The notes beneath the pieces were generated by a model. That model was not told where the DNA came from. It made no database searches and saw nothing but the letters and a program-made list of their open reading frames with translations. From Alphaproteobacteria bacterium (GTDB lineage Bacteria > Pseudomonadota > Alphaproteobacteria > CAAGCB01 > CAG-977): a stretch of DNA of 64,000 nucleotides. Of this stretch, positions 7,772 through 16,645 are shown one piece after another (positions within the stretch are counted from its first letter, which is position 1; each line of letters starts with the position of its first letter). The translations under genes and the position numbers were made by a program. The stretch covers positions 1 to 64,000 of the forward strand of contig JAFVAT010000034.1 of NCBI GenBank assembly GCA_017480385.1, written 5' to 3'.

Positions 7772-8623
7772 CTAAAAAAATGCCACCGGATAGCCGCCGA
7801 TAACACGCAGCATTGTAATTTTGCCGTTTTCTTTTTCAATCAGCGCATTTAAACGCTCATCTTTATCCGACAAAAATCCTTCCACTTCAAACAAATAGGC
7901 CTTGCGCATCATGTCCGGCATATAAGAATCGCAGATTGCATTGGTTGCAATGCCGCCGGCTTTCAACAATAAATCAAGCGTGCTCAAGCTTAATGTTCCG
8001 TCCGTTTCCGCGACCAAAAGCGTTCTGTCCTCCCCGCTTTCTTCAAACGGCTGTTTGCTTAAAGCATACACGGACCGACCGTCGCCCCGCCCATGGTATC
8101 CTGTTAACGGCAATTTTAAAAAGACATTGACCGAACGCTTGTATTCCTGAGCAACCGTATACCACCAACAGGTTTGTTTATCGTCATGTAGAGACAGAAC
8201 AGCAACATTTGCCTCGCCCTGTGTTAATTCTTTCAAAACCAGACTGACCGACTGGCACGACAGCATAGGCGTATAAGTGCCGAAGTAATCGCGCGCAATT
8301 TCCAAATTCCCCATGCCGCGTTCGGGCATAAAAACGGCAATAGTAACCGGCGCCTGCAAAACAACACAGGCACTGATAATTTCCCGCCAAATACGAATCA
8401 TCACATATTTATCCATACTGCCTTTATGACGATTCCACAAACGGCGCATAATTTCGATTTCACGTTTGGCACGCATGGCAAAAGAAGAATTCTGTCCCGA
8501 CTCTTCCGCTTTCAGCTGCCCGATTTGTTCTGCCAAACTGACGCGCTGCATTAACAAATCATGCATTTGATCGTCTAAGTCATCTATTTGCCGGCGCAGT
8601 TTTTCTATATCCGTGTGTTCCAT
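7772..8623 (-). CDS. Chorismate mutase (AroQ) fused to a degenerate prephenate dehydratase-like domain
   Basis: Residues 1-90 form an all-helical AroQ chorismate mutase with the arginines and lysine expected at the active site (LRRQIDDLD, LMQRVSLAEQIGQLK, MRAKREIEIM). The remaining 190 residues look like a periplasmic-binding-like fold resembling prephenate dehydratase, but I see neither its Thr-Arg-Phe signature nor an ACT-domain ESRP motif. That half is probably not a working dehydratase; it may be regulatory or have another role. It precedes hisC by nine bases, and a divergent promoter region separates it from hisI. Confidence 0.85.
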   Translation of the reverse strand: MEHTDIEKLRRQIDDLDDQMHDLLMQRVSLAEQIGQLKAEESGQNSSFAMRAKREIEIMRRLWNRHKGSMDKYVMIRIWREIISACVVLQAPVTIAVFMPERGMGNLEIARDYFGTYTPMLSCQSVSLVLKELTQGEANVAVLSLHDDKQTCWWYTVAQEYKRSVNVFLKLPLTGYHGRGDGRSVYALSKQPFEESGEDRTLLVAETDGTLSLSTLDLLLKAGGIATNAICDSYMPDMMRKAYLFEVEGFLSDKDERLNALIEKENGKITMLRVIGGYPVAFF

Positions 8624-8716
8624 ACTGCTTCCCCACCTCCTAGATAATTAATTTTCTTTTCTTTTATCCTGTTTGAGATTAAAAAGCTTTATATTTTTTT
8701 ATCAAAGGTGAAAAAA

Positions 8717-9052
8717 ATGCAAAAAATTTCTGCCGAAGAATTTTTCAAAACTGTTCATTTCAACGCTGACGGTCTGATTCCCATTATCGCACAGCAGTTT
8801 GATTCGGGCGAAGTTTTAATGCTGGCATGGGCAAATGAAGAAGCTTTGACGGAAACCGTTCAAACGGGACGCATGTGTTATTTTTCCCGGTCCCGGCAGC
8901 AGCTTTGGCGCAAAGGAGAAACGTCCGGTCACACCCAAAAGCTGATTGAACTGCGAATCGACTGCGATGGCGATACTCTTTTGGCTTTAATCGATCAAAC
9001 GGGCGCCGCCTGCCATACCGGCAATCATTCCTGTTTTTACAGAAATCTGTAA
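8717..9052 (+). CDS. hisI: Phosphoribosyl-AMP cyclohydrolase
   Basis: A single-domain HisI of 111 residues catalysing the third step of histidine synthesis. Conserved blocks are [27 protein letters not shown], and the metal-binding [21 protein letters not shown] with its cysteines and aspartates. There is no fused HisE domain. I prefer the ATG at 8717 behind AAAGGTG to the upstream GTG. It is divergent from the chorismate mutase/hisC unit. Confidence 0.95.
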   Translation: MQKISAEEFFKTVHFNADGLIPIIAQQFDSGEVLMLAWANEEALTETVQTGRMCYFSRSRQQLWRKGETSGHTQKLIELRIDCDGDTLLALIDQTGAACHTGNHSCFYRNL

Positions 9053-9056
9053 GCTT

Positions 9057-9506
9057 TTATTTTGCCGTTGTTTTCGCTTTTGATCTCGGAGAAACGGTAA
9101 AAGAAACAATCGTTCCGTTCACCATGTCCGATTCCAACTGGACCGTTGCGACTCTGTCTTCATTCGTAAAAGACAGAACACTGACCTTGGAACGCACAAC
9201 CGTAACCTCTTTCCAACCGAACTTCGGCATTTCCGACATATAAAAATCAAACATGCTGTTCAAAGTATACGGCGCCGAAAATACCAATCGCCCGATCCAA
9301 GCGCTCGATCCGCCCAGCAGTAAGGTCGATTTTAAATCCATTGTCGCTTTTTCAGGAATGGGAATATCATTAAACTGTGCAAAACTTGGCGAACTGCCGC
9401 TTGTCCCGTCTGTATCCGACCGGTACATTGCTTCATTATGGATACACCCTGACAAAACAGTTGTTAAGATAAAAAAAGCGAATAAAAACAGTATCTTTTT
9501 CATCAT
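9057..9506 (-). CDS. Lipoprotein of unknown function
   Basis: About 150 residues. The N-terminus is KKILFLFAFFILTTVLSGC, a lipoprotein signal with lipobox LSGC, so the mature protein should be lipid-anchored. The C-terminal 100 residues are a small alpha/beta domain (MDLKSTLLLGG, FDFYMSEMPKFGWKE, VQLESDMVNGTIVSFTVSP). Two adjacent ATGs (9506, 9503) follow a GGAAGGGA site; either may be used. It converges on hisI with only four bases between stops. Confidence 0.75.
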   Translation of the reverse strand: MMKKILFLFAFFILTTVLSGCIHNEAMYRSDTDGTSGSSPSFAQFNDIPIPEKATMDLKSTLLLGGSSAWIGRLVFSAPYTLNSMFDFYMSEMPKFGWKEVTVVRSKVSVLSFTNEDRVATVQLESDMVNGTIVSFTVSPRSKAKTTAK

Positions 9507-9633
9507 TTCCCTTCCTAAGATTTCTCTTTTCACTTTAATCAAGGAATATTAAAAACACCTTAAAATCGCTTGATATTCTCCGCCAGCTTTATATGATACA
9601 GCCAAAATGTCATTCAATCAGGGGAAAGAAATA

Positions 9634-11277
9634 ATGACGAAATACATCTTCATCACGGGCGGCGTTGTCTCTTCTTTAGGCAAAGGCATGGCTTCTGCCG
9701 CGATCGGCGCGCTGTTGCAAGCTAGAGGCTACAAAGTCAGAATGAGAAAAATGGACCCGTATCTGAACATTGATCCCGGCACGATGTCTCCTTACCAGCA
9801 TGGGGAAGTTTTCGTTACGGAAGACGGCGCGGAGACAGATTTGGACTTGGGACATTACGAACGTTTCATCAACGTGCCGTGTCACAAAACGGATTCTATT
9901 TCCGGCGGCAAGATTTATTACAATGTCCTGATGAAAGAAAGACATGGAGAATATTTGGGCGCAACAGTTCAGGCGATTCCTCATGTAACAGATGAAATTA
10001 AGCATTTTATCGAATCCGATTTAACAGATGAAGATTTTGTTCTTTACGAAATCGGCGGTACGGTCGGCGATATTGAAGGCACGTTATTTTTGGAAGCCAT
10101 TCGTCAGTTTGCGATTACGGCAGGCCGCGGCAACTGCCTTTTCCTGCATTTGACGCTGCTGCCCTATATTCCGACCGCCGGTGAGTTAAAGACCAAACCA
10201 ACGCAGCATTCGGTAAAACAATTGTTGGAAACGGGGATTCAGCCGGATATTCTGCTGTGCCGCTCACAAATGATGCTGTCGGATTCCGAACGCAGAAAGA
10301 TCGGCTTGTTCTGCAACATCGATCCCGAAGATGTCATTATTGCTTTAGATGCAGACAGCATTTACAAAATTCCCCTGCAATATCACGAAGAAGGCCTTGA
10401 CCGCCAAATTTTAAAGCATTTTGGCATGTTGGAAACGGCGCCGGAGCCTGATTTAGAAAAATGGCAAAAGATCATTGCCACAATCGGCGCATGGGAACAT
10501 GAAACGACGATTGCCGTCGTCGGCAAATACTGCGGCCTGCCGGACGCTTACAAATCGCTGAACGAGGCCCTGTTTCATGCCGGCATAGCCCATAAAACAA
10601 AGGTCAAAGTCAAATGGATCGAATCTGATACTTTGGAAACAATGACGGCGGAACAAATCGGCGCTGCTTTTGCCGGCATTCAGGGAATCCTTGTCCCCGG
10701 CGGCTTTGGCAGCCGCGGCGTGGAGGGCAAAATGATTGCCGAACGGTATGCGCGGGAAAAGAAAATTCCCTTCTTTGGCATTTGCTTAGGCATGCAGACC
10801 GCCGTGATTGAAGCCGCCCGCAGTTTATTGGGCTTTACAGACGCAAATTCAACCGAATTTACCAAAAACTGCACACCCGTTGTTGCCTTGATGACAGAAT
10901 GGGAACAAGACGGCAAAAAACAAATCCGTACAGAGGAAACTGATGTCGGCGGAACGATGCGCTTAGGGGCTTATCCCTGTCAGTTAAAGCCGGATACTTT
11001 AGCGGCGCGACTGTATAACGGGGCCGAAACCATTTACGAGCGCCACCGTCACCGTTATGAAGTCAATATGCCGATTGCCCGCCGGCTGGAAGAAAAGGGA
11101 TTGATCATTTCGGGTGAATCTCCTGATGGACTGCTGCCAGAAATTGTCGAGTTGAAGGATCATCCGTTTTTTATCGCCGTACAGTTCCACCCCGAATTTA
11201 AATCCCGTGCTTTTGAACCTCACCCGATTTTTAAGGGCTTCATTGCCGCAGCTTTAAAACAAACAACTTTGATATAA
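9634..11277 (+). CDS. pyrG: CTP synthase
   Basis: 547 residues with both expected domains. The N-terminal amidoligase domain has [26 protein letters not shown] and [10 protein letters not shown]. The C-terminal class I glutamine amidotransferase domain has [11 protein letters not shown], the nucleophile in FFGICLGMQ, and FHPEFKSR. It makes CTP from UTP, ATP and glutamine. An in-frame ATG 27 bases upstream exists, but the strong AGGGGAAAG site and homology to the [10 protein letters not shown] start favour 9634. The next gene starts 13 bases after its stop and may be co-transcribed. Confidence 0.98.
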   Translation: MTKYIFITGGVVSSLGKGMASAAIGALLQARGYKVRMRKMDPYLNIDPGTMSPYQHGEVFVTEDGAETDLDLGHYERFINVPCHKTDSISGGKIYYNVLMKERHGEYLGATVQAIPHVTDEIKHFIESDLTDEDFVLYEIGGTVGDIEGTLFLEAIRQFAITAGRGNCLFLHLTLLPYIPTAGELKTKPTQHSVKQLLETGIQPDILLCRSQMMLSDSERRKIGLFCNIDPEDVIIALDADSIYKIPLQYHEEGLDRQILKHFGMLETAPEPDLEKWQKIIATIGAWEHETTIAVVGKYCGLPDAYKSLNEALFHAGIAHKTKVKVKWIESDTLETMTAEQIGAAFAGIQGILVPGGFGSRGVEGKMIAERYAREKKIPFFGICLGMQTAVIEAARSLLGFTDANSTEFTKNCTPVVALMTEWEQDGKKQIRTEETDVGGTMRLGAYPCQLKPDTLAARLYNGAETIYERHRHRYEVNMPIARRLEEKGLIISGESPDGLLPEIVELKDHPFFIAVQFHPEFKSRAFEPHPIFKGFIAAALKQTTLI

Positions 11278-11290
11278 GAGAAAAAACAGT

Positions 11291-12109
11291 ATGACAAAGC
11301 TTCAAAAAATCAGAAATATTTGTTGGAACACACTGCGTGTTGTCATCTTTTATCTGCTGTTTTTGTGGTGGGGATTTCAACTCGGCCCGATGCTGGACGA
11401 ATTGTTCATAAGCGTACCGTTTATCGTATTCATTTCCGTAACCCTTTTCTTGTCTTTGTTTTTGTGTCGGGAAACAGGGTGTCTGATTTTTATGTCCAAG
11501 GGCCGGCTTATGGCCATTTTGAAAAACGGAGAGATTGAACCGACGGCCTCGCAAATTATTCTCAGACTTTTTTCATGGCCCTTCTTAAAGCGCGTTTGCA
11601 TGTTTTTGGGACTCTTTGTCCTTGAGTTTTATCTGCGCTTGTTCCTGATCAAACTTTTTCTGATCACCATTCAGGCCTCTCTTTCTTTTTGGGAAAAAGT
11701 TACAAATGTGTCGGAAGGACTGCTCTATCCGCTGATGCTGCTTGCCGCATATGTCATTATGGAACTGCCGGCTTGGCTGCTGTTTTATAAATTGTCTTTC
11801 AAAGGTCATTCCAACCGGTCCTATGAATACCGTTTCGGCATGAAGCTGTCCGTGCTGGTCATTATTGTCATCGGACTGCGTTTGTTAACATCATTTTTGA
11901 CGGCAGAATCCTCCTCTGTCGCCGGGTTTTTCGCCGTTGTCCTGTTTGCCCTTTGCAGCTTTGGCGCATGGTACCTGATGTACCGCAGAAAATGTTGCTG
12001 CGCCCGAAGCGGCTGTCCGATCTGCCGTGTCATCAAAGGACTTTTCAGAAAAAAAGAAACGTCTGCCGCTGATTCGGCAATTGAAGTTCTTCCTCCTGAA
12101 AACAGATAA
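11291..12109 (+). CDS. Polytopic membrane protein of unknown function
   Basis: 272 residues with about six hydrophobic segments, the first two near residues 12-60, and a cytoplasmic-looking tail containing a cysteine cluster (KCCCARSGCPICRV) and a Lys/Glu end. The cysteines might bind metal, but no known motif is matched. It follows pyrG by 13 bases and is closed by a clear terminator. No family is recognised. Confidence 0.65.
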   Translation: MTKLQKIRNICWNTLRVVIFYLLFLWWGFQLGPMLDELFISVPFIVFISVTLFLSLFLCRETGCLIFMSKGRLMAILKNGEIEPTASQIILRLFSWPFLKRVCMFLGLFVLEFYLRLFLIKLFLITIQASLSFWEKVTNVSEGLLYPLMLLAAYVIMELPAWLLFYKLSFKGHSNRSYEYRFGMKLSVLVIIVIGLRLLTSFLTAESSSVAGFFAVVLFALCSFGAWYLMYRRKCCCARSGCPICRVIKGLFRKKETSAADSAIEVLPPENR

Positions 12110-12114
12110 CGGCA

Positions 12115-12145
12115 AACGGCTTCTCTTCTGAGGGGCCGTTTTTTT
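12115..12145 (+). terminator. Intrinsic terminator
   Basis: AACGGC (12115-12120) pairs with GCCGTT (12135-12140), with additional pairing inside, followed by a T-run. It separates the pyrG unit from the scaffold/GGGtGRT operon. Confidence 0.8.
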
Positions 12146-12234
12146 CAAACAGGATAAAAAAAAGGTGTAAAAATCGAAGCAATCGCGATATAAAGGAAAA
12201 CGTAATTCAATTTTCTTACTGGAGTAAGCATTAA

Positions 12235-12939
12235 ATGACTTGTTCTTATATGTGTTCGCACGAAGTACAGGAGATGTGCGCCGTGACTAAAGGCGCGCGT
12301 CATGATCCGGCCCCGATTCCCGAAGAGGGCAAATGGGTCAAATCAAAAGAAATCAAAGATATTTCCGGCTTAACCCACGGCGTTGGCGGCTGCGCTCCCC
12401 AGCAGGGAACGTGCAAGCTGACCTTAAACGTCAAAGAAGGCGTTATCCGTGAAGCGCTGGTTGAAACGATCGGCTGCTCCGGCATGACGCATTCCGCCGC
12501 TATGGCCGCCGAAGTTCTGCCCGGCAAAACAATTTTGGAAGCTTTAAATACAGACTTGGTTTGCGATGCGATCAATGTCGCGATGCGCGAATTGTTCCTG
12601 CAGATCGTTTACGGTCGCACACAGTCCGCTTTTTCTGATGACGGTCTGCCGGTCGGCGCCGGATTGGAAGACTTGGGCAAGGGCCTGCGTTCTCAGGTCG
12701 GCACGATGTATTCCACGGAACCCAAAGGCGTGCGCTATCTGGAAATGGCTGAGGGTTATGTTCTGGCGCAGGGCTTGGACGAAAATGGCGAAGTGATAGG
12801 TTACAAGACCGTTCATCTGGGTAAAATGTTGGAAGCGATCAAAAAAGGCGTTGATCCGAAAGAAGCGTTCGAAAAGAATGTATCGACCAAAGGCCGTTTT
12901 GAAGACGCCGTTAAAGTTATTGATCCGCGCAAAGAATAA
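12235..12939 (+). CDS. NifU/IscU-like iron-sulfur scaffold-type protein paired with a GGGtGRT protein
   Basis: 234 residues. The core resembles an IscU/NifU-type fold with cysteine motifs GCAPQQGTCKL (about residues 55-65) and ETIGCSGMTHSAAMAAE, the latter resembling the conserved GCS block of scaffolds. It carries an N-terminal Cys-rich start (TCSYMCSHEVQEMC) and a longer C-terminus than IscU. It is followed 11 bases later by the GGGtGRT gene, a pairing I recall from anaerobes. The pair's role is unknown; handling an iron-sulfur cluster is inference. Codons are more GC-rich than in neighbours, which may indicate high expression. Confidence 0.8.
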   Translation: MTCSYMCSHEVQEMCAVTKGARHDPAPIPEEGKWVKSKEIKDISGLTHGVGGCAPQQGTCKLTLNVKEGVIREALVETIGCSGMTHSAAMAAEVLPGKTILEALNTDLVCDAINVAMRELFLQIVYGRTQSAFSDDGLPVGAGLEDLGKGLRSQVGTMYSTEPKGVRYLEMAEGYVLAQGLDENGEVIGYKTVHLGKMLEAIKKGVDPKEAFEKNVSTKGRFEDAVKVIDPRKE

Positions 12940-12950
12940 GGAGTTTGAAC

Positions 12951-13946
12951 ATGAGTCTTTTTGAAGGATATGAACGCCGCATTGCGCAGATCGAAAAATG
13001 CTGCAAAGAATACGGTATTGCCAATATTGAAGACGCCGATAAAATCTGCAAAGACAAAGGCATTGACGTTGCCGCGATTGTCAAGGGCATTCAGCCGATC
13101 TGCTTTGAAAACGCATGCTGGGCTTACACGCTGGGCGCCGCGATTGCAATTAAATCAGGTGCGAAAGACGCCGCTGAAGCCGCCGAAAAGATCGGTGTCG
13201 GTCTGCAGGCGTTCTGCATTCCCGGTTCTGTTGCCGATCAGCGCAAAGTCGGTTTGGGCCACGGCAATCTGGCCGCTATGCTGCTGCGTGAAGAAACAAA
13301 GTGCTTCTGCTTCTTGGCAGGTCACGAATCTTTCGCCGCCGCGGAAGGCGCGATCGGTATCGCTTTGACCGCGAACAAAGTCCGCAAAGAACCTTTGCGC
13401 GTGATTTTGAACGGCTTGGGCAAAGACGCCGCTTACATCATTTCCCGCATTAACGGCTTTACGTCCGTTGAAACGGAATACGACTACAAAACCGGTGAAC
13501 TGAAGATCACAAAAGAAAAAGCGTTCTCCAGTGGTGACCGTGCGAAAGTCCGCTGCTATGGCGCTGATGACGTTTCCGAAGGCGTTGCCATTATGGTCAA
13601 AGAAGGCGTTGACGTTTCCATTACCGGAAACTCGACCAATCCGACGCGCTTCCAGCACCCGGTGGCCGGCACTTACAAAAAGTGGGCGATCGAAAACGGC
13701 AAGAAGTACTTCTCCGTTGCTTCCGGCGGCGGTACGGGCCGCACGCTGCACCCGGACAACGTCGCGGCGGGTCCGGCTTCTTACGGAATGACGGACACAA
13801 TGGGCCGCATGCACGGTGACGCACAGTTCGCGGGTTCTTCCTCCGTTCCGGCGCACGTCGAAATGATGGGCTTGATCGGCATGGGCAACAACCCGATGGT
13901 CGGCGCTTCCGTCGCCGTCGCCGTTGCTGTTTCTCAGGCGATGTAA
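12951..13946 (+). CDS. GGGtGRT family protein
   Basis: 331 residues. It carries the signature glycine-rich SGGGTGRTLHPDN near residue 265, which names the family, a GMGNNPMVGASVAVAVAVSQ C-terminus, and nine cysteines concentrated in the first half (KCCKEYG, DKICKD, PICFENAC, FCIPG, KCFCF). This fits metal or cluster binding but no mechanism is known. The ATG at 12951 follows a perfect AAGGAG. A strong terminator ends the operon. Like its partner it has GC-rich, seemingly highly expressed codon use. Confidence 0.85.
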   Translation: MSLFEGYERRIAQIEKCCKEYGIANIEDADKICKDKGIDVAAIVKGIQPICFENACWAYTLGAAIAIKSGAKDAAEAAEKIGVGLQAFCIPGSVADQRKVGLGHGNLAAMLLREETKCFCFLAGHESFAAAEGAIGIALTANKVRKEPLRVILNGLGKDAAYIISRINGFTSVETEYDYKTGELKITKEKAFSSGDRAKVRCYGADDVSEGVAIMVKEGVDVSITGNSTNPTRFQHPVAGTYKKWAIENGKKYFSVASGGGTGRTLHPDNVAAGPASYGMTDTMGRMHGDAQFAGSSSVPAHVEMMGLIGMGNNPMVGASVAVAVAVSQAM

Positions 13947-13967
13947 TCAAACGCTTACTTTATAGAA

Positions 13968-13994
13968 AATCCCCGCTTCAGCGGGGATTTTTTT
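13968..13994 (+). terminator. Intrinsic terminator
   Basis: AATCCCCGC and GCGGGGATT form a nine-base-pair stem around a four-base loop, followed by a T-run. It ends the scaffold/GGGtGRT operon. Confidence 0.92.
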
Positions 13995-14235
13995 ATGAAC
14001 GATAATTGCTGATATTAAAAAGCGCAAAAAATATTTAATCCTAATAATTTCCGAGCTCATGTTCTCATTTTCTCTAAATTCGAGCCTCTGTTCTAAAAAC
14101 ATACCGGATCAAAGCGACTGTCATTTTCAATTCGTTTTTCAGTAAAAAATAATCTTTTCTTAAAACAAAAAATTTCTTAGACTTGTTTTATCTGCAAACG
14201 GTGTAAACCTTTTGCAAAGAGTGCCTTAGCGGGTA

Positions 14236-14469
14236 CGGGGCTGTCGTAAGCTCATTCAATCTCATACGGCGCAGATATGCGTCGAAGCTGTTTTGCGTCT
14301 CGCAAATACGGAAAATATCCCCGAATTCATCTTTGATGGTTCGGGGAGCTTTCGGTGTATGTTCAGAAGCCCCGATTTATTTTCGAACGGCTTTAAAGAC
14401 CGGAAGAGTCATTGTTATGAGATTATGATTTACGAACTCCCCGAGCCGCCTGCAAAGGCGGTTTCTTTT
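14236..14469 (+). ncRNA. Candidate structured RNA with terminator, family unidentified
   Basis: A 540-base gene-free gap holds dense complementarity. CGGGGCT (14236-14242) can pair with AGCCCCG (14368-14374), enclosing three hairpins: 14267-14284 (seven pairs, GATA loop), 14292-14306 (six pairs) and 14319-14346 (seven pairs). The GGGGAG strand of the third hairpin could alternatively pair with CTCCCC at 14437-14444. A terminator follows (CCGCCT, GCAA loop, AGGCGG, 14446-14461, then TTTCTTTT). It could be an independent small RNA or a regulatory leader of the gene at 14489. I could not match it to tmRNA, RNase P, SRP RNA or a riboswitch. The 5' end is unknown. Confidence 0.5.
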
Positions 14470-14488
14470 CGATCGTTAGGGGGAGTAC

Positions 14489-15415
14489 ATGAAAAACATT
14501 TTATATCGTTTATGGAAACATTTGGATAAAAGGCCTTATGCCTCTTCATTTCTTCGCAGCATACACAAATATCTGTCAACGAAACTCATAAAACAGGGAA
14601 AAATAGATACGTTCTATCCGCTTCTTAAAAAATATAAAATAAACCAGGCCGCTGTATTGCCCTCCTATAAAAAATTTTTTTGTCTTCAGCTGTTTGAAAA
14701 CGTATTGGAAACACTTGTAGTTGGCAGTTCTCATGGTGTTTACGGGTATTGGGCGGAAGAAAAATTTCACGAAATCAACGCCTGCGGAATCAGTCAGGAT
14801 TTATATTATTCATACGAAATCTACAAAAAATACGCCGATGCGCCGCGATTAAAAAACATCGTTATTTTTTATTCCGTTTTTTCTCCGGGTTTTGTTTTAG
14901 AAATATCCTATCCGGCACTTTGCGATGCATACTATTACTTTTATGAAATTCCATATCGTTTCAGAGGCAAAACGGAAAATAACGATACTAAAGAAGCTTT
15001 TTCGCTCTTTGTATCGCGGATAAAAAGGTATCCTGATTTTCATTATATCGGGAACACTCCTTCCCCGAACATTAAAAATCTTACGATAGAGCCTCAAAAA
15101 AGAGCGAAAGATCATTTGAAAGGCAACAAACGGAATGAAAATCAAACCGCTTATATCATGCAGGCGGCAAAATTGGCAAAAGAGAAAGGTCATCATTTAT
15201 ATATCGTCATTCCTCCCGGCCGTTCCGATTACACAAGTCATCTGCCTTCTTTTGAAGAATTGTTCGCAGAACTTCTGAAGCTGGAGGATCAAGTCAAAAT
15301 CCTTAATTTTTTCAGAGACGAACGTTTCTCTGATTCCGATTTCAGCGATACGGACCATTTAAACGAACACGGCGCTAAAAAACTGTCGGCATTTATTCGT
15401 AAAGAAATGAAGTAA
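14489..15415 (+). CDS. SGNH-like (AlgJ/DUF1574-type) protein
   Basis: 308 residues. VVGSSHG (77-83) resembles the block I Ser motif and DTDHLNEHGAKKLS near residue 290 matches the block V Asp-x-His pattern of SGNH hydrolases, especially the AlgJ/DUF1574 branch linked to polysaccharide O-acetylation. A basic, partly amphipathic N-terminus lacks a clear signal peptide. A strong AGGGGG site precedes the ATG, 19 bases after the terminator of the candidate RNA. Base composition is more AT-rich than neighbours, so it may be an acquired surface-modification gene. Confidence 0.6.
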   Translation: MKNILYRLWKHLDKRPYASSFLRSIHKYLSTKLIKQGKIDTFYPLLKKYKINQAAVLPSYKKFFCLQLFENVLETLVVGSSHGVYGYWAEEKFHEINACGISQDLYYSYEIYKKYADAPRLKNIVIFYSVFSPGFVLEISYPALCDAYYYFYEIPYRFRGKTENNDTKEAFSLFVSRIKRYPDFHYIGNTPSPNIKNLTIEPQKRAKDHLKGNKRNENQTAYIMQAAKLAKEKGHHLYIVIPPGRSDYTSHLPSFEELFAELLKLEDQVKILNFFRDERFSDSDFSDTDHLNEHGAKKLSAFIRKEMK

Positions 15416-15554
15416 AATTTTATTCTATATACTTAAAGACTGAAAAACCGACTCAAAGCTATGACCGTTTCGCGGAATTGCTCTTAGCCGATTTGCCAGC
15501 ATGGCAAGCTTAAAAAGAAAGCGTATAGTCCTGAAAAAACAACAGGAGGAACGC

Positions 15555-16511
15555 ATGGACTTGCATCTTGTCGAAAAAGTCAAAGATTTTATTCATGAAT
15601 TAGACCGCAAAGGCGGAAAACCGCTGTATGAATTAACACCGGAACAGGCGCGGCAGGTTTTGATCGACGTGCAAAAATTTCCGGCGGCGGCGCCTCAAAC
15701 AGACGTCGAAAAATTAATCGTTCCGTTTGAAGACAAAATAACGATTCCCGTTAAAATCTTTCGCCCGAAAGGATTTAAGGAGGCCCTGCCCGTTATTTTT
15801 TACATTCATGGCGGCGGCTGGGTTTTGGGAAATGATCAGACTCATGAACGGTTGGTCAAAGAACTCAGCGCCTGTATTCCCGCTGCGGTTGTGTTTCCGG
15901 TTTATACGCCGTCTCCTGAAGCTGTTTTTCCTCACCCTACGGCGGAATTATTCGTCGTTTTAAAGCATATAGCCCAAAATGCCGCGGCCATGCGTTTTGA
16001 TCCCGACAGAATCGCCGTTGCCGGAGACAGTGTCGGCGGCAATATGGCCGCGGTCATGACATTAATGGCGAAAGACGCGCATCTGCCTAAGATCTGCTTC
16101 CAAGCCCTGTTTTATCCCGTAACCAGCGCGGATATGACAACCGGATCATATGCTTTGTTTGAAAACGGTCCTTGGCTAAGCAAAAAGGCAATGCGTTGGT
16201 TTTGGGACAATTACGCACCGGAGAAAAAGGACAGGGAAAGCATTTTCGCTTCTCCGTTAAAAGCATCTGAAAAACAGCTGCGCGGATTGCCGCCGGCACT
16301 GGTCATCACGGCGGAAAATGACGTGCTGCGCGACGAAGGCGAGGCCTATGCCCACAAACTGGCCGATACGGGGGTCGATGTGACGGCAGTCAGGTTCAAC
16401 GGCACTATTCATGATTTTATGGTGCTGAACCCGATTACAGAATCTGATCCGACCAGAACTGCCATTCTTATGACCATTGCTAAACTGCGGGCTGTTTTTG
16501 GAATCGCGTAA
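15555..16511 (+). CDS. Alpha/beta hydrolase of the HSL-type esterase/lipase family
   Basis: 318 residues. IHGGGWVLGN is the oxyanion-hole HGGG motif, GDSVGGNMAA contains the nucleophile serine, and the C-terminal DVLRDEGEAYAHKL and HDFMVLNP supply the Asp and His. This is the hormone-sensitive-lipase branch acting on short-chain or acylated substrates. The frame is open 18 codons further upstream, but the AGGAGGA site at 15545 fixes the ATG at 15555. No signal peptide is visible, so it is probably cytoplasmic. Confidence 0.9.
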   Translation: MDLHLVEKVKDFIHELDRKGGKPLYELTPEQARQVLIDVQKFPAAAPQTDVEKLIVPFEDKITIPVKIFRPKGFKEALPVIFYIHGGGWVLGNDQTHERLVKELSACIPAAVVFPVYTPSPEAVFPHPTAELFVVLKHIAQNAAAMRFDPDRIAVAGDSVGGNMAAVMTLMAKDAHLPKICFQALFYPVTSADMTTGSYALFENGPWLSKKAMRWFWDNYAPEKKDRESIFASPLKASEKQLRGLPPALVITAENDVLRDEGEAYAHKLADTGVDVTAVRFNGTIHDFMVLNPITESDPTRTAILMTIAKLRAVFGIA

Positions 16512-16645
16512 GTTTGCCAAATTTTATTATGCCTTCTGATTCAACCGCCGGTTTATACGACCACAACGCTAAATATTTTGCCCAGATTGTGACTGACCTT
16601 CCGATAACTTACTTCTGTTGTGTAAAAAAGAAAGGAAGGACGAAT

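Noticed and set aside
14190-14470. tmRNA, RNase P RNA, 6S or SRP RNA in the gap before 14489
   Set aside because: I found no tag-peptide frame ending in AA, no GAGGAAAGTCC-type RNase P core and no SRP GGAAGGAAGCAGC loop, so a family name is not justified.
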